Positions 44,900 through 55,323 of a stretch of DNA of 64,000 nucleotides are shown one piece after another. The DNA comes from an uncultured Sphingomonas sp. Its GTDB lineage: Bacteria > Pseudomonadota > Alphaproteobacteria > Sphingomonadales > Sphingomonadaceae. The notes below the pieces were generated by a model. It ran no database searches and was not told the DNA's origin. It saw nothing but the letters and a program-made list of their open reading frames with translations. The translations under genes were made by a program, and so were the position numbers. The DNA is taken from NCBI RefSeq assembly GCF_937859915.1, contig NZ_CALMAW010000062.1:1-64000 (forward strand), read 5' to 3'. Numbering within the stretch: the stretch's first letter is position 1; the number at the start of each line of letters is the position of its first letter.

Positions 44900-45467
44900 G
44901 CGCCTGCCTCTCCACGATCGCAGCGAGCTTCGCCAGCCCGCGATGAATGTTGACCTTGACCAGCGCGCCCGACTGCCCGGTCCGCTTCGCCGCTTCCTCG
45001 ATGCTGAATCCGTCGATCTTGACCAGGCGGATCACCGCCGACTGTGCGGGCTTCAACTCCGCCATCAGCCGGTCGAGCAGCGTCGCGCTCAGCACCGCGC
45101 TCTCGTGATCGCCGACCGCGATGTCGTCGTCGAGCACATCGGTGCGCGCCCGGCCCATGCTGCGCAACCGATCGATCCACTTGTAGCGCGCGACCGCGTT
45201 GAGCCAGGGCCGGAACGGGCGCGTGCGATCATAGGTATGGCGTTTCTCGTGGATCGCAATCAGCGTATCCTGCACCGCATCGTCGACGAAGGCGGGCGGC
45301 AGGCGGCGGGCGTAGAAGCGTTCGAGCCAGCGGCGCAGGCCGTCGAGCAGGCGGCGATAGGCGATCCCGTCGCCATCCTGCGCGGCGGCCATCAGCCGGC
45401 CCCATTCGTCGTCGGCCGGCAGCCGCGATCCTGTTGTAGGCTCCTGCGCGAGGCTCGTCGTCGACAC
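44889..45467 (-). CDS. ECF sigma factor, NrsF-paired
   Basis: A 192-residue sigma factor. Region 2 shows DDAVQDTLIAIHEKRHTYD and RPFRPWLNAVARYKWIDRLR. Region 4 shows GFSIEEAAKRTGQSGALVKVNIHRG. Start is taken as GTG 45467 (VSTTSLAQ), but ATG downstream at MAAAQDG is possible. It is followed by its anti-sigma NrsF and preceded, 11 bases away, by phhA on the same strand. Stress-response sigma of the SigF type. Confidence 0.85.
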   Translation of the reverse strand: MSTTSLAQEPTTGSRLPADDEWGRLMAAAQDGDGIAYRRLLDGLRRWLERFYARRLPPAFVDDAVQDTLIAIHEKRHTYDRTRPFRPWLNAVARYKWIDRLRSMGRARTDVLDDDIAVGDHESAVLSATLLDRLMAELKPAQSAVIRLVKIDGFSIEEAAKRTGQSGALVKVNIHRGLAKLAAIVERQAHVD

Positions 45468-45478
45468 AGCGCGGCGCG

Positions 45479-46348
45479 CTAGGCGACCTCGGCCCGCGCC
45501 GCGGCATAATCCTGCGTACCGCGCGTCAGCAGCACGTCCGCGTCGAGCAGGTCGGCCGGGCCGAGATCGGGGAGGTCCGCCAGCCGCGCATAGAGCGGCG
45601 CAAAGTCGGTTTCGACGGTCTGGCGGAGCAGGTCCTCGAAGCTGTCGATGACGAAATAGACCTGCTGATAGTCGTCGATCCGGTAGCGCGTCCGCATCAC
45701 GCGCTCGAGATCGAAGACGATGCGATTGGGGCTGGGATCGTCGAGCGCGAAGCGGCTTTCGCCGAAGCTCGAGACGATGCCCGAGCCGAACAGCCGCAGC
45801 CCCCCGGCCTCGCGTACCAGCCCGAACTCCACCGTATACCAATAGAGCCGCGCCAGCTTGTCGAGCGAGCCGAAGCCGAGCGAGCGCAAGCCGCCGCGCC
45901 CATAGGCCGCCATGTAGTCGGCGAAGACCGGATCGGCGAGCATCGGGACATGGCCGAACACGTCGTGGAAGACGTCAGGCTCCTGCAGATAGTCGAGCTG
46001 ATCCCGCCTGCGGATGAAATTACCCGCGACGAAGCGGCGGTTGGCGAGATGATCGAAGAACACCGCGTCGGGCACCAGGCCCGGCACCGCGACGACCTGC
46101 CAGCCGGTCGCCGCCATCAGCCGTTCGTTAAGCTCGGCATAGTCGGGGATACCGGGCTTGGAGAGCCGCAGCACGTCGAGGCCACGCAGATAGGCCGCGC
46201 ACGCACGGCCGGGAAGCAGCGCGGACTGGCGCGCGAACAGGATGTCCCAGGTCTCATGGTCCTCGGCGGTGTACGCCGCCCAATCCTGCGGGACGGTCCA
46301 GTCGGCCGCAGCGCCGTGCGGGGGATGATCGAATGCGTGGTCAGCCAT
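45479..46348 (-). CDS. phhA: Phenylalanine 4-monooxygenase
   Basis: A 289-residue iron-dependent hydroxylase: iron ligands in DVFHDVFGHVPML (two His) and YWYTVEFGL (Glu). It turns phenylalanine into tyrosine using tetrahydrobiopterin and oxygen. Start ATG 46348 (MADHAFDHP). No good ribosome binding site; instead a CACACG-GTAA-CGTGTG repeat lies 3 bases before the start. The sigma-nrsF pair follows at 11 bases, so it may share transcription with them. Confidence 0.93.
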   Translation of the reverse strand: MADHAFDHPPHGAAADWTVPQDWAAYTAEDHETWDILFARQSALLPGRACAAYLRGLDVLRLSKPGIPDYAELNERLMAATGWQVVAVPGLVPDAVFFDHLANRRFVAGNFIRRRDQLDYLQEPDVFHDVFGHVPMLADPVFADYMAAYGRGGLRSLGFGSLDKLARLYWYTVEFGLVREAGGLRLFGSGIVSSFGESRFALDDPSPNRIVFDLERVMRTRYRIDDYQQVYFVIDSFEDLLRQTVETDFAPLYARLADLPDLGPADLLDADVLLTRGTQDYAAARAEVA

Positions 46349-46351
46349 ACG

Positions 46352-46367
46352 CACACGGTAACGTGTG
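46352..46367. promoter_or_regulatory. Inverted repeat at phhA start, candidate operator
   Basis: CACACG and CGTGTG are perfect 6-base arms around GTAA, 3 bases upstream of the phhA ATG. It may be a binding site for a regulator of aromatic amino acid use or a translation-start hairpin. Confidence 0.4.
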
Positions 46368-46404
46368 ATACGGAATATGCGAGTCGCTTGGCAGCGCTTC
46401 ACGG

Positions 46405-46500
46405 GTTCCCGGCGAAAGCCGGGGCCCAGGCCCGCACGAAGATGCAAGCGCAGCGCACGATAGCAAGGTGGGGCCTGGACCCCCGCCTGCGCCGGGGAAC
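46405..46500. repeat. Extragenic palindrome pair, family A
   Basis: GTTCCCGGCGAAAGCCGGGG...CCCAGG and CCTGGACCCCCGCCTGCGCCGGGGAAC are inverted units with an inner copy of GGCCC/GGGCC. It sits between ligA and phhA, 2 bases from the ligA stop, and could act as a 3'-end structure. Confidence 0.65.
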
Positions 46501-46502
46501 AG

Positions 46503-48599
<2,097 letters not shown>

Positions 48600-49631
48600 T
48601 CAGCCTTGTGGCAAGAGCAGGCTCGAATCGCCATAGCTGTAGAAGCGATAGCCGCCCGCAATCGCATGCGCATAGGCCGCCTGCATCGTCTCGAGCCCCA
48701 TCAGCGCCGAGACCAGCATGAACAGCGTGGATTTGGGCAGGTGGAAGTTGGTGACCAGCCCGTCGATCGCGCGGAAGCGATAGCCGGGGGTGATGAAGAT
48801 CGACGTGTCGCCGTCGAACGGACGGATCACGTCATCCTCGCCGGTCGCGCTTTCGAGCAGGCGCAGCGACGTCGTGCCGACCGCGATCAGCCGACCGCCG
48901 CCGCTACGCACCGCGTTGAGCCGATCGGCGGTTGCGGCATCGATGCGCCCCCATTCGGCGTGCATGCGATGGTCGGCGGTGTCGTCCGCCTTGACCGGCA
49001 GGAAGGTGCCCGCGCCGACGTGGAGCGTCAGCGTCTCGTGGGCGATCCCGGCGGCGGCGAGCGACGTCATCAGCGCCGGGGTGAAATGCAGCGCCGCGGT
49101 GGGGGCGGCGACCGCCCCGGGCCGGTCGGCGAACATCGTCTGATAATCGTCGGCGTCGCGCGCGTCGGTCGGGCGCTTGGCGGCGATATAGGGGGGCAGC
49201 GGCATCCGCCCTGCCCGCTCCAAGAGCAGCTCGACGGGCTCGTCGCCCGCGAAGCCGAGCAGCCAGCTGCCGTCGTCCGCGCGCGCGCTGGCGACCGCGG
49301 TCACCTCCGCGCCGAAATCGATCCTGTCCCCTTCGCGCAGGCGGCGGCCGTTGCGCACGAAGGCGCGCCAGTCACGCGGCCCCTCGCGCTTATGGAGCGT
49401 AGCCCCGATCTTCGCATCGCCGCGCCAGCCTTCCAGCTGGGCAGGGATGACGCGGGTGTCGTTGAAGACGAGGCAGTCGCCGGCGCGCAGCATCGCCGCC
49501 AGCTCCGAGACGACATGGTCCGTCCGCGCCGCACCGTCGACGACGAGCATCTTCGCCGAATCGCGCGGCGATGCAGGGCGCAGTGCGATGGACTCGGCCG
49601 GCAGGTCGAAGTCGAACAGATCGACACGCAT
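48600..49631 (-). CDS. queA: S-adenosylmethionine:tRNA ribosyltransferase-isomerase QueA
   Basis: A 343-residue protein with [19 protein letters not shown] at the start, [12 protein letters not shown], then [15 protein letters not shown] and [19 protein letters not shown]. It adds the epoxycyclopentane part in queuosine biosynthesis. I use ATG 49631 rather than the track's earlier start because it matches the family start. Next to ligA, probably co-transcribed. No tgt gene in the window. Confidence 0.93.
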   Translation of the reverse strand: MRVDLFDFDLPAESIALRPASPRDSAKMLVVDGAARTDHVVSELAAMLRAGDCLVFNDTRVIPAQLEGWRGDAKIGATLHKREGPRDWRAFVRNGRRLREGDRIDFGAEVTAVASARADDGSWLLGFAGDEPVELLLERAGRMPLPPYIAAKRPTDARDADDYQTMFADRPGAVAAPTAALHFTPALMTSLAAAGIAHETLTLHVGAGTFLPVKADDTADHRMHAEWGRIDAATADRLNAVRSGGGRLIAVGTTSLRLLESATGEDDVIRPFDGDTSIFITPGYRFRAIDGLVTNFHLPKSTLFMLVSALMGLETMQAAYAHAIAGGYRFYSYGDSSLLLPQG

Positions 49632-49841
49632 GGTTTGAAGCGCCCTCTCGATCGCGCCGGGTGATTTCCACATTGCCGTTGCGAGCGCCGCGAAGCAAAT
49701 CGCCGCCCAAGCGCCGGGCCCGGTTGCTTCGACGTCTCGCGCCTCGCGCTGGCGAAGAAGCGGGTCACGCGCGATCCGCTACCGCCGGTCGGCTAGTGCC
49801 GGGCTACGTCACCCCGGCTCGCTGCCGGATCGGCCGTCCTG

Positions 49842-50579
49842 TCAGCTCTTCGGCGTGCCCGACGGCGGCGGCGTCATCGGGCCCGAGGGCAGCGCGGCGG
49901 GTACCGCGGCGACCGGCGGCAAGGGCGGCGGCGGCGTGTTGGCGGCGGGGTCGCTGGCGACGATCGCGCGCACGATCCGGGTCGGGTTCGCGGGCGGCTC
50001 GCCGCGCTGGATCGCGTCGACATAGGGCATGCCCTGCACAACGCGGCCGAACACCGTATAATGGTTGTCGAGCTTCAGCATCGGCTGGAACATGATATAA
50101 AATTGGCTGTTCGCGCTGTTCTCGGCGGCGGCGCGGGCGGCCGCGACCGCGCCGCGGACGTGCGGCAGGTCGTTGAACTCGGCGGGCAGGTCGGGCAGCG
50201 TCGATCCGCCCTCGCCGGTGCCCTTGGGATCGCCGCCCTGCGCCATGAAGCCGTCGATCACGCGGTGGAACATCAGGCCGTTGTAGAAGCCCTGCGCCGA
50301 CAGCGCTTTGATCCGCTCAACCGTCTTGGGCGCTTTGTCGGGGCGCAGCTGGATCACGACCCGGCCGCCGTCGGACAGATCGAGATCCCAGGTGTTGTCG
50401 GGGGTCAGCGGCGGCGGCAGGAAGGCGTTGACGTCGTTCGCCTGTGCGACCTCGTCGGCCGCCCGCAGCTTGTCCGCCTTGGGGGGCTTCGGCTTGTGCG
50501 TCTTGGCATCGGCGGCACCGACCAGCAGGAGGCCGGCGGAAAGGGTTGCCAGGAGGATATGGGCGGGAACGAACTTCAT
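49842..50579 (-). CDS. ppiA: Periplasmic peptidyl-prolyl isomerase, cyclophilin type
   Basis: A 245-residue protein with a signal peptide (HILLATLSAGLLLVGAADA), a Lys/Pro linker, then a cyclophilin domain (GFYNGLMFHRVIDGFMAQGGDP, SQFYIMF and FGRVVQGM). The C-terminus is a Pro-rich tail (PPPPLPPVAAVPAALPSGP). Folds proline-containing exported proteins. It lies between coaD and queA. Confidence 0.9.
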   Translation of the reverse strand: MKFVPAHILLATLSAGLLLVGAADAKTHKPKPPKADKLRAADEVAQANDVNAFLPPPLTPDNTWDLDLSDGGRVVIQLRPDKAPKTVERIKALSAQGFYNGLMFHRVIDGFMAQGGDPKGTGEGGSTLPDLPAEFNDLPHVRGAVAAARAAAENSANSQFYIMFQPMLKLDNHYTVFGRVVQGMPYVDAIQRGEPPANPTRIVRAIVASDPAANTPPPPLPPVAAVPAALPSGPMTPPPSGTPKS

Positions 50580-50654
50580 AGGTCGGCCGGGCTCCGGAAT
50601 GCGGCAGGCGCATGGGCTGATTGTCGCTGCCCTAGCTGAAGCAGCGGCACTTTC

Positions 50655-51182
50655 CTATCGCTGAACGGCGCCATCGCCCTTGACGCCAATCCGCGCGACG
50701 CGCTCACCGACTTCGCGGGCGACGGTGCCCGGCACGAACGCGCTGATGTCGCCGCCATAGAGCGCGATTTCCTTGACCAGCCGCGAGGCGATCGGCTGCA
50801 GCGCGACATCGGCCATCAGAAACACCGTCTCGATGGTACGATCGAGCTGCTGGTTCATCCCCGCCATCTGATATTCATATTCGAAATCGGCGACGGCGCG
50901 CAGCCCGCGCACGATCACCGAGGCCTTTTGCGCGCGCGCAAAATGCATCAGAAGGCTGTCGAAGGCGACGACCTCGATCGCGGCATGGTCGAGCCCCGCC
51001 GTCTCGCGCCGTACCATCGCCAGCCGCTCGTCGAGCGTGAACATCGGCGACTTGGACGGATTGGTCGTCACGCCGATCACGAGACGGTCGACGAGCCCTG
51101 CGGCGCGGCGAATGATGTCCATGTGCCCCAGCGTCACCGGATCGAACGTACCTGGATAGACGCCGATACGGGGTCCGTTCAC
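50655..51182 (-). CDS. coaD: Phosphopantetheine adenylyltransferase
   Basis: A 175-residue enzyme with GVYPGTFDPVTLGHMDII, VIVRGLRAVADFEYE, and a C-terminal IASRLVKEIALYGGDIS. It makes dephospho-CoA from 4'-phosphopantetheine and ATP. The start is GTG 51182 (VNGPRIGVYPG). The track's longer ORF runs into ispA in another frame. Its start lies 10 bases from the ispA stop. Confidence 0.93.
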   Translation of the reverse strand: MNGPRIGVYPGTFDPVTLGHMDIIRRAAGLVDRLVIGVTTNPSKSPMFTLDERLAMVRRETAGLDHAAIEVVAFDSLLMHFARAQKASVIVRGLRAVADFEYEYQMAGMNQQLDRTIETVFLMADVALQPIASRLVKEIALYGGDISAFVPGTVAREVGERVARIGVKGDGAVQR

Positions 51183-51192
51183 AGCCGGTTCC

Positions 51193-52092
51193 TCAATGGT
51201 CGCGTTCGACGATGTAACGGGCGATCTCGCGCAGAAGATCGGCCTCCTGGCCGAAGGCGGCGAGATGCGCGATCGCCTGGTCGACGAGCATCGTCGCCTG
51301 CGCGCGGGCGCGCTCGACGCCGAGCAGCGAAACGAAAGTGGCCTTGCCGGCCTGCGCGTCCTTGCCGGTCGCCTTGCCGACCACCGCGGCGTCGCCTTCG
51401 ACGTCGAGCAGATCGTCGGCGATCTGGAAGGCCAGACCGATGTCACGCGCATAGGCGCGCAGCGAGCGGCGGCCCTCGGGCGGGACATGGCCCAGGATCG
51501 CGCCCGCCTCGAGGCAAAAGGCGATCAGCGCACCGGTCTTGAGCTGCTGCAGCCGCGTCGTCGTCGCGAGATCGAAGCGCGTCTCCTCGGCGGCGAGATC
51601 CATCATCTGCCCGCCAGCCATGCCCGACGGGCCGCTCGCGCGCGCCAGTTCGAAGCCGAGCTCGGCGCGGACGAAGGGATCGGGATGCGTCGCCGGATCG
51701 GCCGCGACCTCGAACGCCAGCGCGTGCAGCGCGTCGCCGGCAAGCACGCCAAGCGCCTCGCCGAACTGCTTGTGCACGGTCGGCTTGCCGCGGCGCATGT
51801 CGTCATCGTCCATGCACGGCAGATCGTCGTGGATCAGGCTGTAGACGTGGATGCACTCGATCGCGAGCCCCGCGCGGATCGCGCTGTCGAAGCTGACGTT
51901 GAACAGCACCGCGCTCGCATAGACCAGCAGCGGCCGCAGCCGCTTGCCGCCGCCGATCGCGGCATGCCGCATCGCCTCGTACAGCACGTCGCGCGGGTCG
52001 CCCGGCAGCGTAAGCGTGCGATCGAATTGCGCGTCGATCTCGACCGCGACGGTCTGCATCGCTTCGGCAAGGGTCAGCGGCGCTCTATTCAT
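51193..52092 (-). CDS. ispA: Farnesyl diphosphate synthase IspA
   Basis: A 299-residue trans-prenyltransferase: first aspartate motif in HDDLPCMDDDDMRRGKPTVH, second in AFQIADDLLDVEGD. It condenses IPP with DMAPP and GPP to FPP, feeding uppS, quinones and (in this group) carotenoids. ATG 52092 is preferred; ATG 52110 would overlap the xseB stop. Operon with xseB upstream. Confidence 0.93.
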   Translation of the reverse strand: MNRAPLTLAEAMQTVAVEIDAQFDRTLTLPGDPRDVLYEAMRHAAIGGGKRLRPLLVYASAVLFNVSFDSAIRAGLAIECIHVYSLIHDDLPCMDDDDMRRGKPTVHKQFGEALGVLAGDALHALAFEVAADPATHPDPFVRAELGFELARASGPSGMAGGQMMDLAAEETRFDLATTTRLQQLKTGALIAFCLEAGAILGHVPPEGRRSLRAYARDIGLAFQIADDLLDVEGDAAVVGKATGKDAQAGKATFVSLLGVERARAQATMLVDQAIAHLAAFGQEADLLREIARYIVERDH

Positions 52093-52099
52093 GACGGGA

Positions 52100-52348
52100 T
52101 CACTCGGCATCGAAGGACCTGAGCGCGGCGGGCGTACCGTCACTACCCAGCTGGATCTGGTCGATACGCGCCTGCGCCGCTTTCAGCCGCGCCTCGCATT
52201 GCGCGCGCAGCTTGTCGCCCTCGCCATAGAGGGCAATCGAGGTCTCGAGCGGCACGTCGCCGCTCTCGAGCTGCTGCACGATCGCCTCGAGCCGCTTCAG
52301 CGCGTCCTCGAAGCTGAGTTCCGCGATGCGGTCGCTAGTGTCTGCCAT
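52100..52348 (-). CDS. xseB: Exodeoxyribonuclease VII small subunit
   Basis: An 82-residue protein: [25 protein letters not shown], the family core, followed by [22 protein letters not shown]. It forms ExoVII with XseA (not in the window). Start ATG 52348 ([10 protein letters not shown]). It precedes ispA, the common order. Confidence 0.92.
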   Translation of the reverse strand: MADTSDRIAELSFEDALKRLEAIVQQLESGDVPLETSIALYGEGDKLRAQCEARLKAAQARIDQIQLGSDGTPAALRSFDAE

Positions 52349-52410
52349 GGCGCCGCTTGTGACGGCGGCCACCGGGTGGGTCAAGCCGCTGCCGGGCTGC
52401 ATTTCGCCGC

Positions 52411-53106
52411 TCAGCGCCGGAACGGGTCGACCACGCCCTCGGGCAGGCTGTAGCTCGGCCGCGGTGCGCTGGGATCGCCCTCGGGCTGCTCGACCGGCGC
52501 GCGCTGCGCGGCGTCCCGCTGCGCGCGCAACTCCTCGATCAGCGCGGCGCGATCGCCGGGCAGGCGATCGTCGACCGGCGCCTCGATGCCCGCCGCCTTG
52601 GCCGCCTTCGCGATCGCCGCGTCGAGCTCGCGCTGCGAGCATAGGCCGAGCGTCACCGGATCCTTGGGGGTGATGTTGGCGATGTTCCAATGCGAGCGGT
52701 CGCGGATCGCGCCGATCGTCGTGCGCGTCGTGCCGATCAGCTTGCCGATCGCGCCGTCCGAGACCTCAGGGTGATTGCGCACGATCCAGGCGATGCCGTC
52801 GGGCTTGTCCTGGCGCTTGGAGACCGGCGTATAGCGCGGGCCCTTGGTGCGACGGACCTGCTCGGGGCCCTTGGCCATCTGCAGCTTGTAGTTCGGATTG
52901 GCCTGACCCTTGTCGATCTCCTCCTGCGCCAGCTCATGCGCACGCACCGGATCGCGGCCGGTCAGCTTGGTCGAGGTCGTGTCGTCGGCGATCGCCTGGA
53001 TCTCGAGGATGTGAAGGCCGCAGAATTCCGCGATCTGCGGGAAGCTGAGCGAGGTGTTGTCGACCAGCCAGGACGCGGTCGCATGGGGCATGAGCGGCTG
53101 GGACAC
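52411..53106 (-). CDS. trcR: Cell cycle transcriptional regulator TrcR (DUF1013)
   Basis: A 231-residue, DUF1013 family protein: [23 protein letters not shown], then [42 protein letters not shown] (helix-turn-helix-like) and IRDRSHWN. Found across alphaproteobacteria and linked to cell cycle transcription. The C-terminus ends in a Pro-rich tail. Single gene, with overlap to neither neighbour. Confidence 0.85.
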   Translation of the reverse strand: MSQPLMPHATASWLVDNTSLSFPQIAEFCGLHILEIQAIADDTTSTKLTGRDPVRAHELAQEEIDKGQANPNYKLQMAKGPEQVRRTKGPRYTPVSKRQDKPDGIAWIVRNHPEVSDGAIGKLIGTTRTTIGAIRDRSHWNIANITPKDPVTLGLCSQRELDAAIAKAAKAAGIEAPVDDRLPGDRAALIEELRAQRDAAQRAPVEQPEGDPSAPRPSYSLPEGVVDPFRR

Positions 53107-53202
53107 GAAAGTTCTCCGACGGATAAAGAAACGGCCGCCCCCAGCGGGAGCGGCCTGTGCATGGCATCGAATGTAATGCGCGGCGCGGCGCGGGGCAAGC
53201 GC

Positions 53203-53820
53203 TTAGGCGTCGAAGCCGATATGGCCCGGTTGCGCGGCCACGCGCGCGCACCACGCGGCGACCGCCGGCCAGCGCGCCAGATCGAAGCCGCCCTCGCCGG
53301 CGACATGCGTATAGGCATAGAGCGCGATGTCGGCGAGCGTCAGCCGCTCGCCGACGAAGAAGGCATGGGTTTGCAGATGCGTGTCCATCAGGTCGAGCGC
53401 GGCGTCGCCCGCGGCGCGCTTGCCCGGGATGAGCGCGCGCTGCGCCGCGCTGAGCTGGTCCTCGCCGACGAAGGCGCGCCAGAAGCGCAGCGTCGCGACA
53501 TTGGGCTCGTGACTATATTGTTCGAAGAACATCCAGCGGAACATGTCGGCGCGCTCGAAGCGATCGCTGGGGATCAGCGACGCGCCGTCGGCGAGATAGA
53601 CGCACGCGGCGCCGCTCTCGGGCAGGAAGCGGTCGCCGATCTGGAGCACCGGGATACGGCCGTTGGCGTTGACCCTCGCCAGGAATTCGCGCGTCCGGGT
53701 CTCACCCTTCAGCACGGCATAGCTGCGCCGCTCGATCGGCACGCCGACATGCGCGGCAACCAGCCGGATCTTGTAGCAATTGCCCGAAATCGGGTCTTCG
53801 TGAAGGATCAGCCTGTCCAT
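53203..53820 (-). CDS. Glutathione S-transferase family protein
   Basis: A 205-residue GST: thioredoxin-like N-terminal part (NCYKIRLVAAHVGVP, GRIPVLQIGDRFLPESGAA) and an all-helical C-terminal part (FFVGERLTLADIALYAYTHVA). It probably conjugates glutathione to small electrophiles. Substrate unknown. Confidence 0.88.
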   Translation of the reverse strand: MDRLILHEDPISGNCYKIRLVAAHVGVPIERRSYAVLKGETRTREFLARVNANGRIPVLQIGDRFLPESGAACVYLADGASLIPSDRFERADMFRWMFFEQYSHEPNVATLRFWRAFVGEDQLSAAQRALIPGKRAAGDAALDLMDTHLQTHAFFVGERLTLADIALYAYTHVAGEGGFDLARWPAVAAWCARVAAQPGHIGFDA

Positions 53821-53913
53821 GCCCCTCTCCCATCCGTCATGGTACCGCGCCCGCTCGCGGCACGCTCCGGAGCATGCCCGCGAAACCGGTTCACGAACAG
53901 GCGGGCGAAGACA

Positions 53914-54894
53914 TCATGCCATCGTCAGCACGATCTTGCCGACATGGTCGCCGCCGTCCATCCGCGCGTGCGCCTTGGCGGCGTCGGCGAGCGGGAAGGT
54001 CATGTCGATTACCGGCTTGAGCCGCCCCTCGATCACATGCGGCCACACCACCTGCGCGAGTTCGTCCGCGACCAGCGACTTGAAGCCGACGTCGCGGCCG
54101 CGGAGCATCGAGCCGCTCAGGGTCAGCCGCTTCGCCATGATCTGCGCGATATTGATCTCGGCCTTCATCCCGCCCTGCACCGCGATCGAGACGTGGCGGC
54201 CGTCCTCGGCAAGGCAGGCGAGATTGCGCGGCAGATAGTCGCCACCGACCATGTCGAGCACGGCTTGGACCCCCTTGCCGCCGGTAATCGCCATCACCGC
54301 CTCGACGAAATCCTGCGTCTTGTAGTTGATCGCGTGCGCTGCGCCGATCTCGAGCGCGCGCGCGCATTTGTCGTCGGTGCCGCAGGTCACGATCACGGTG
54401 AGGTCGAAGACCTTGCCGAGCGCGATCGCCATCGTCCCGATCCCGCTCGTCCCGCCATGGACGAGCACGGTGTCGCCCTCGACCGCATAGGCGCGCTCGA
54501 ACAGGTTGGACCACACGGTGAACAGCGTCTCGGGGATCGCCGCGGCCTCGACCATCGTCAGCGCAGGGGGCACCGGCAGGCACTGGCCGACGGGCGCCAC
54601 GCAATATTCGGCATAACCGCCGCCCCAGACCAGCGCACAGACCGGCTGGCCGAGCATCGACGCATCCGCCCCCTCGCCCACCGCAGCGACGGTACCGGCA
54701 ATCTCTAGACCAAAGATTGTCGGCGCGCCGGGGGGCATCGGATAGCGGCCGAGGCGCTGCAGGACGTCGGGCCGATTGACCCCGGCGGCGGCCACTTTGA
54801 TCAGCAATTCGCCCGCCGCGGGCGAGGGCACGGGCCGCGTGACCGGCTGGAGGACGTCGGGGCCACCGGGCGCATCGGGATCGATTGCGACCAT
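53914..54894 (-). CDS. NAD(P)H quinone oxidoreductase (zeta-crystallin type)
   Basis: A 326-residue, zinc-free MDR enzyme: AAGVNRPDVLQRLGRYP, GLEIAGTVAAVGEG, VLVHGGTSGIGTMAIALGK for NADPH, and a C-terminal HARMDGGDHVGKIVL. The track lists it as the end of an 1155-residue ORF that runs antisense to clpA; only the C-terminal part is real. Start ATG 54894 (MVAIDPDAPGG); an in-frame GTG at 54915 is an alternative. Confidence 0.88.
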   Translation of the reverse strand: MVAIDPDAPGGPDVLQPVTRPVPSPAAGELLIKVAAAGVNRPDVLQRLGRYPMPPGAPTIFGLEIAGTVAAVGEGADASMLGQPVCALVWGGGYAEYCVAPVGQCLPVPPALTMVEAAAIPETLFTVWSNLFERAYAVEGDTVLVHGGTSGIGTMAIALGKVFDLTVIVTCGTDDKCARALEIGAAHAINYKTQDFVEAVMAITGGKGVQAVLDMVGGDYLPRNLACLAEDGRHVSIAVQGGMKAEINIAQIMAKRLTLSGSMLRGRDVGFKSLVADELAQVVWPHVIEGRLKPVIDMTFPLADAAKAHARMDGGDHVGKIVLTMA

Positions 54895-54988
54895 CGTATC
54901 AGGCAATTGCGCCACATTTTCCCCCGTTCGCGCCAAACCGCGCGCCGCGTTTATTGACAGACGTCCGGATCGGGTCAACGTTGCATCC

Positions 54989-55186
54989 ATGGACAGCGAG
55001 GAAATCCTGCCGAGACGTGCCGACGACCCCGTCGCCGCGCTCGCACGCCAGGATCTCGATCCCTTCTCGGTGGAAGACCTCGAGGCGCGCATCGCCGCCC
55101 TCGAAGCCGAGATCGTCCGTGTTCGACGAAAGCTTGAAAGCGCCGTTAACCATCGCGCAACCGCGGATGCCCTATTCAGGCGATGA
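54989..55186 (+). CDS. DUF1192 family small protein
   Basis: A 65-residue protein: MDSEEILPRRADDPVAALAR, then LDPFSVEDLEARIAALEAEI and a C-terminal SAVNHRATADALFRR. This short coiled-coil family is widespread in alphaproteobacteria, with no known function. The track shows only a longer ORF that includes the upstream promoter region. Divergent from the quinone oxidoreductase. Confidence 0.85.
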   Translation: MDSEEILPRRADDPVAALARQDLDPFSVEDLEARIAALEAEIVRVRRKLESAVNHRATADALFRR

Positions 55187-55323
55187 GGACAGCCCGCTCC
55201 CCGAGCGGCGATCGCACGAAGCCCCGCTCCGGGGTGGGCATCCTTGATGAAACGGGTTCGCCTCCCGACATATCCGGGACGGTGGCACGCTTCGTCGGGC
55301 CACCGCCTAGGAGTCGATAGACC

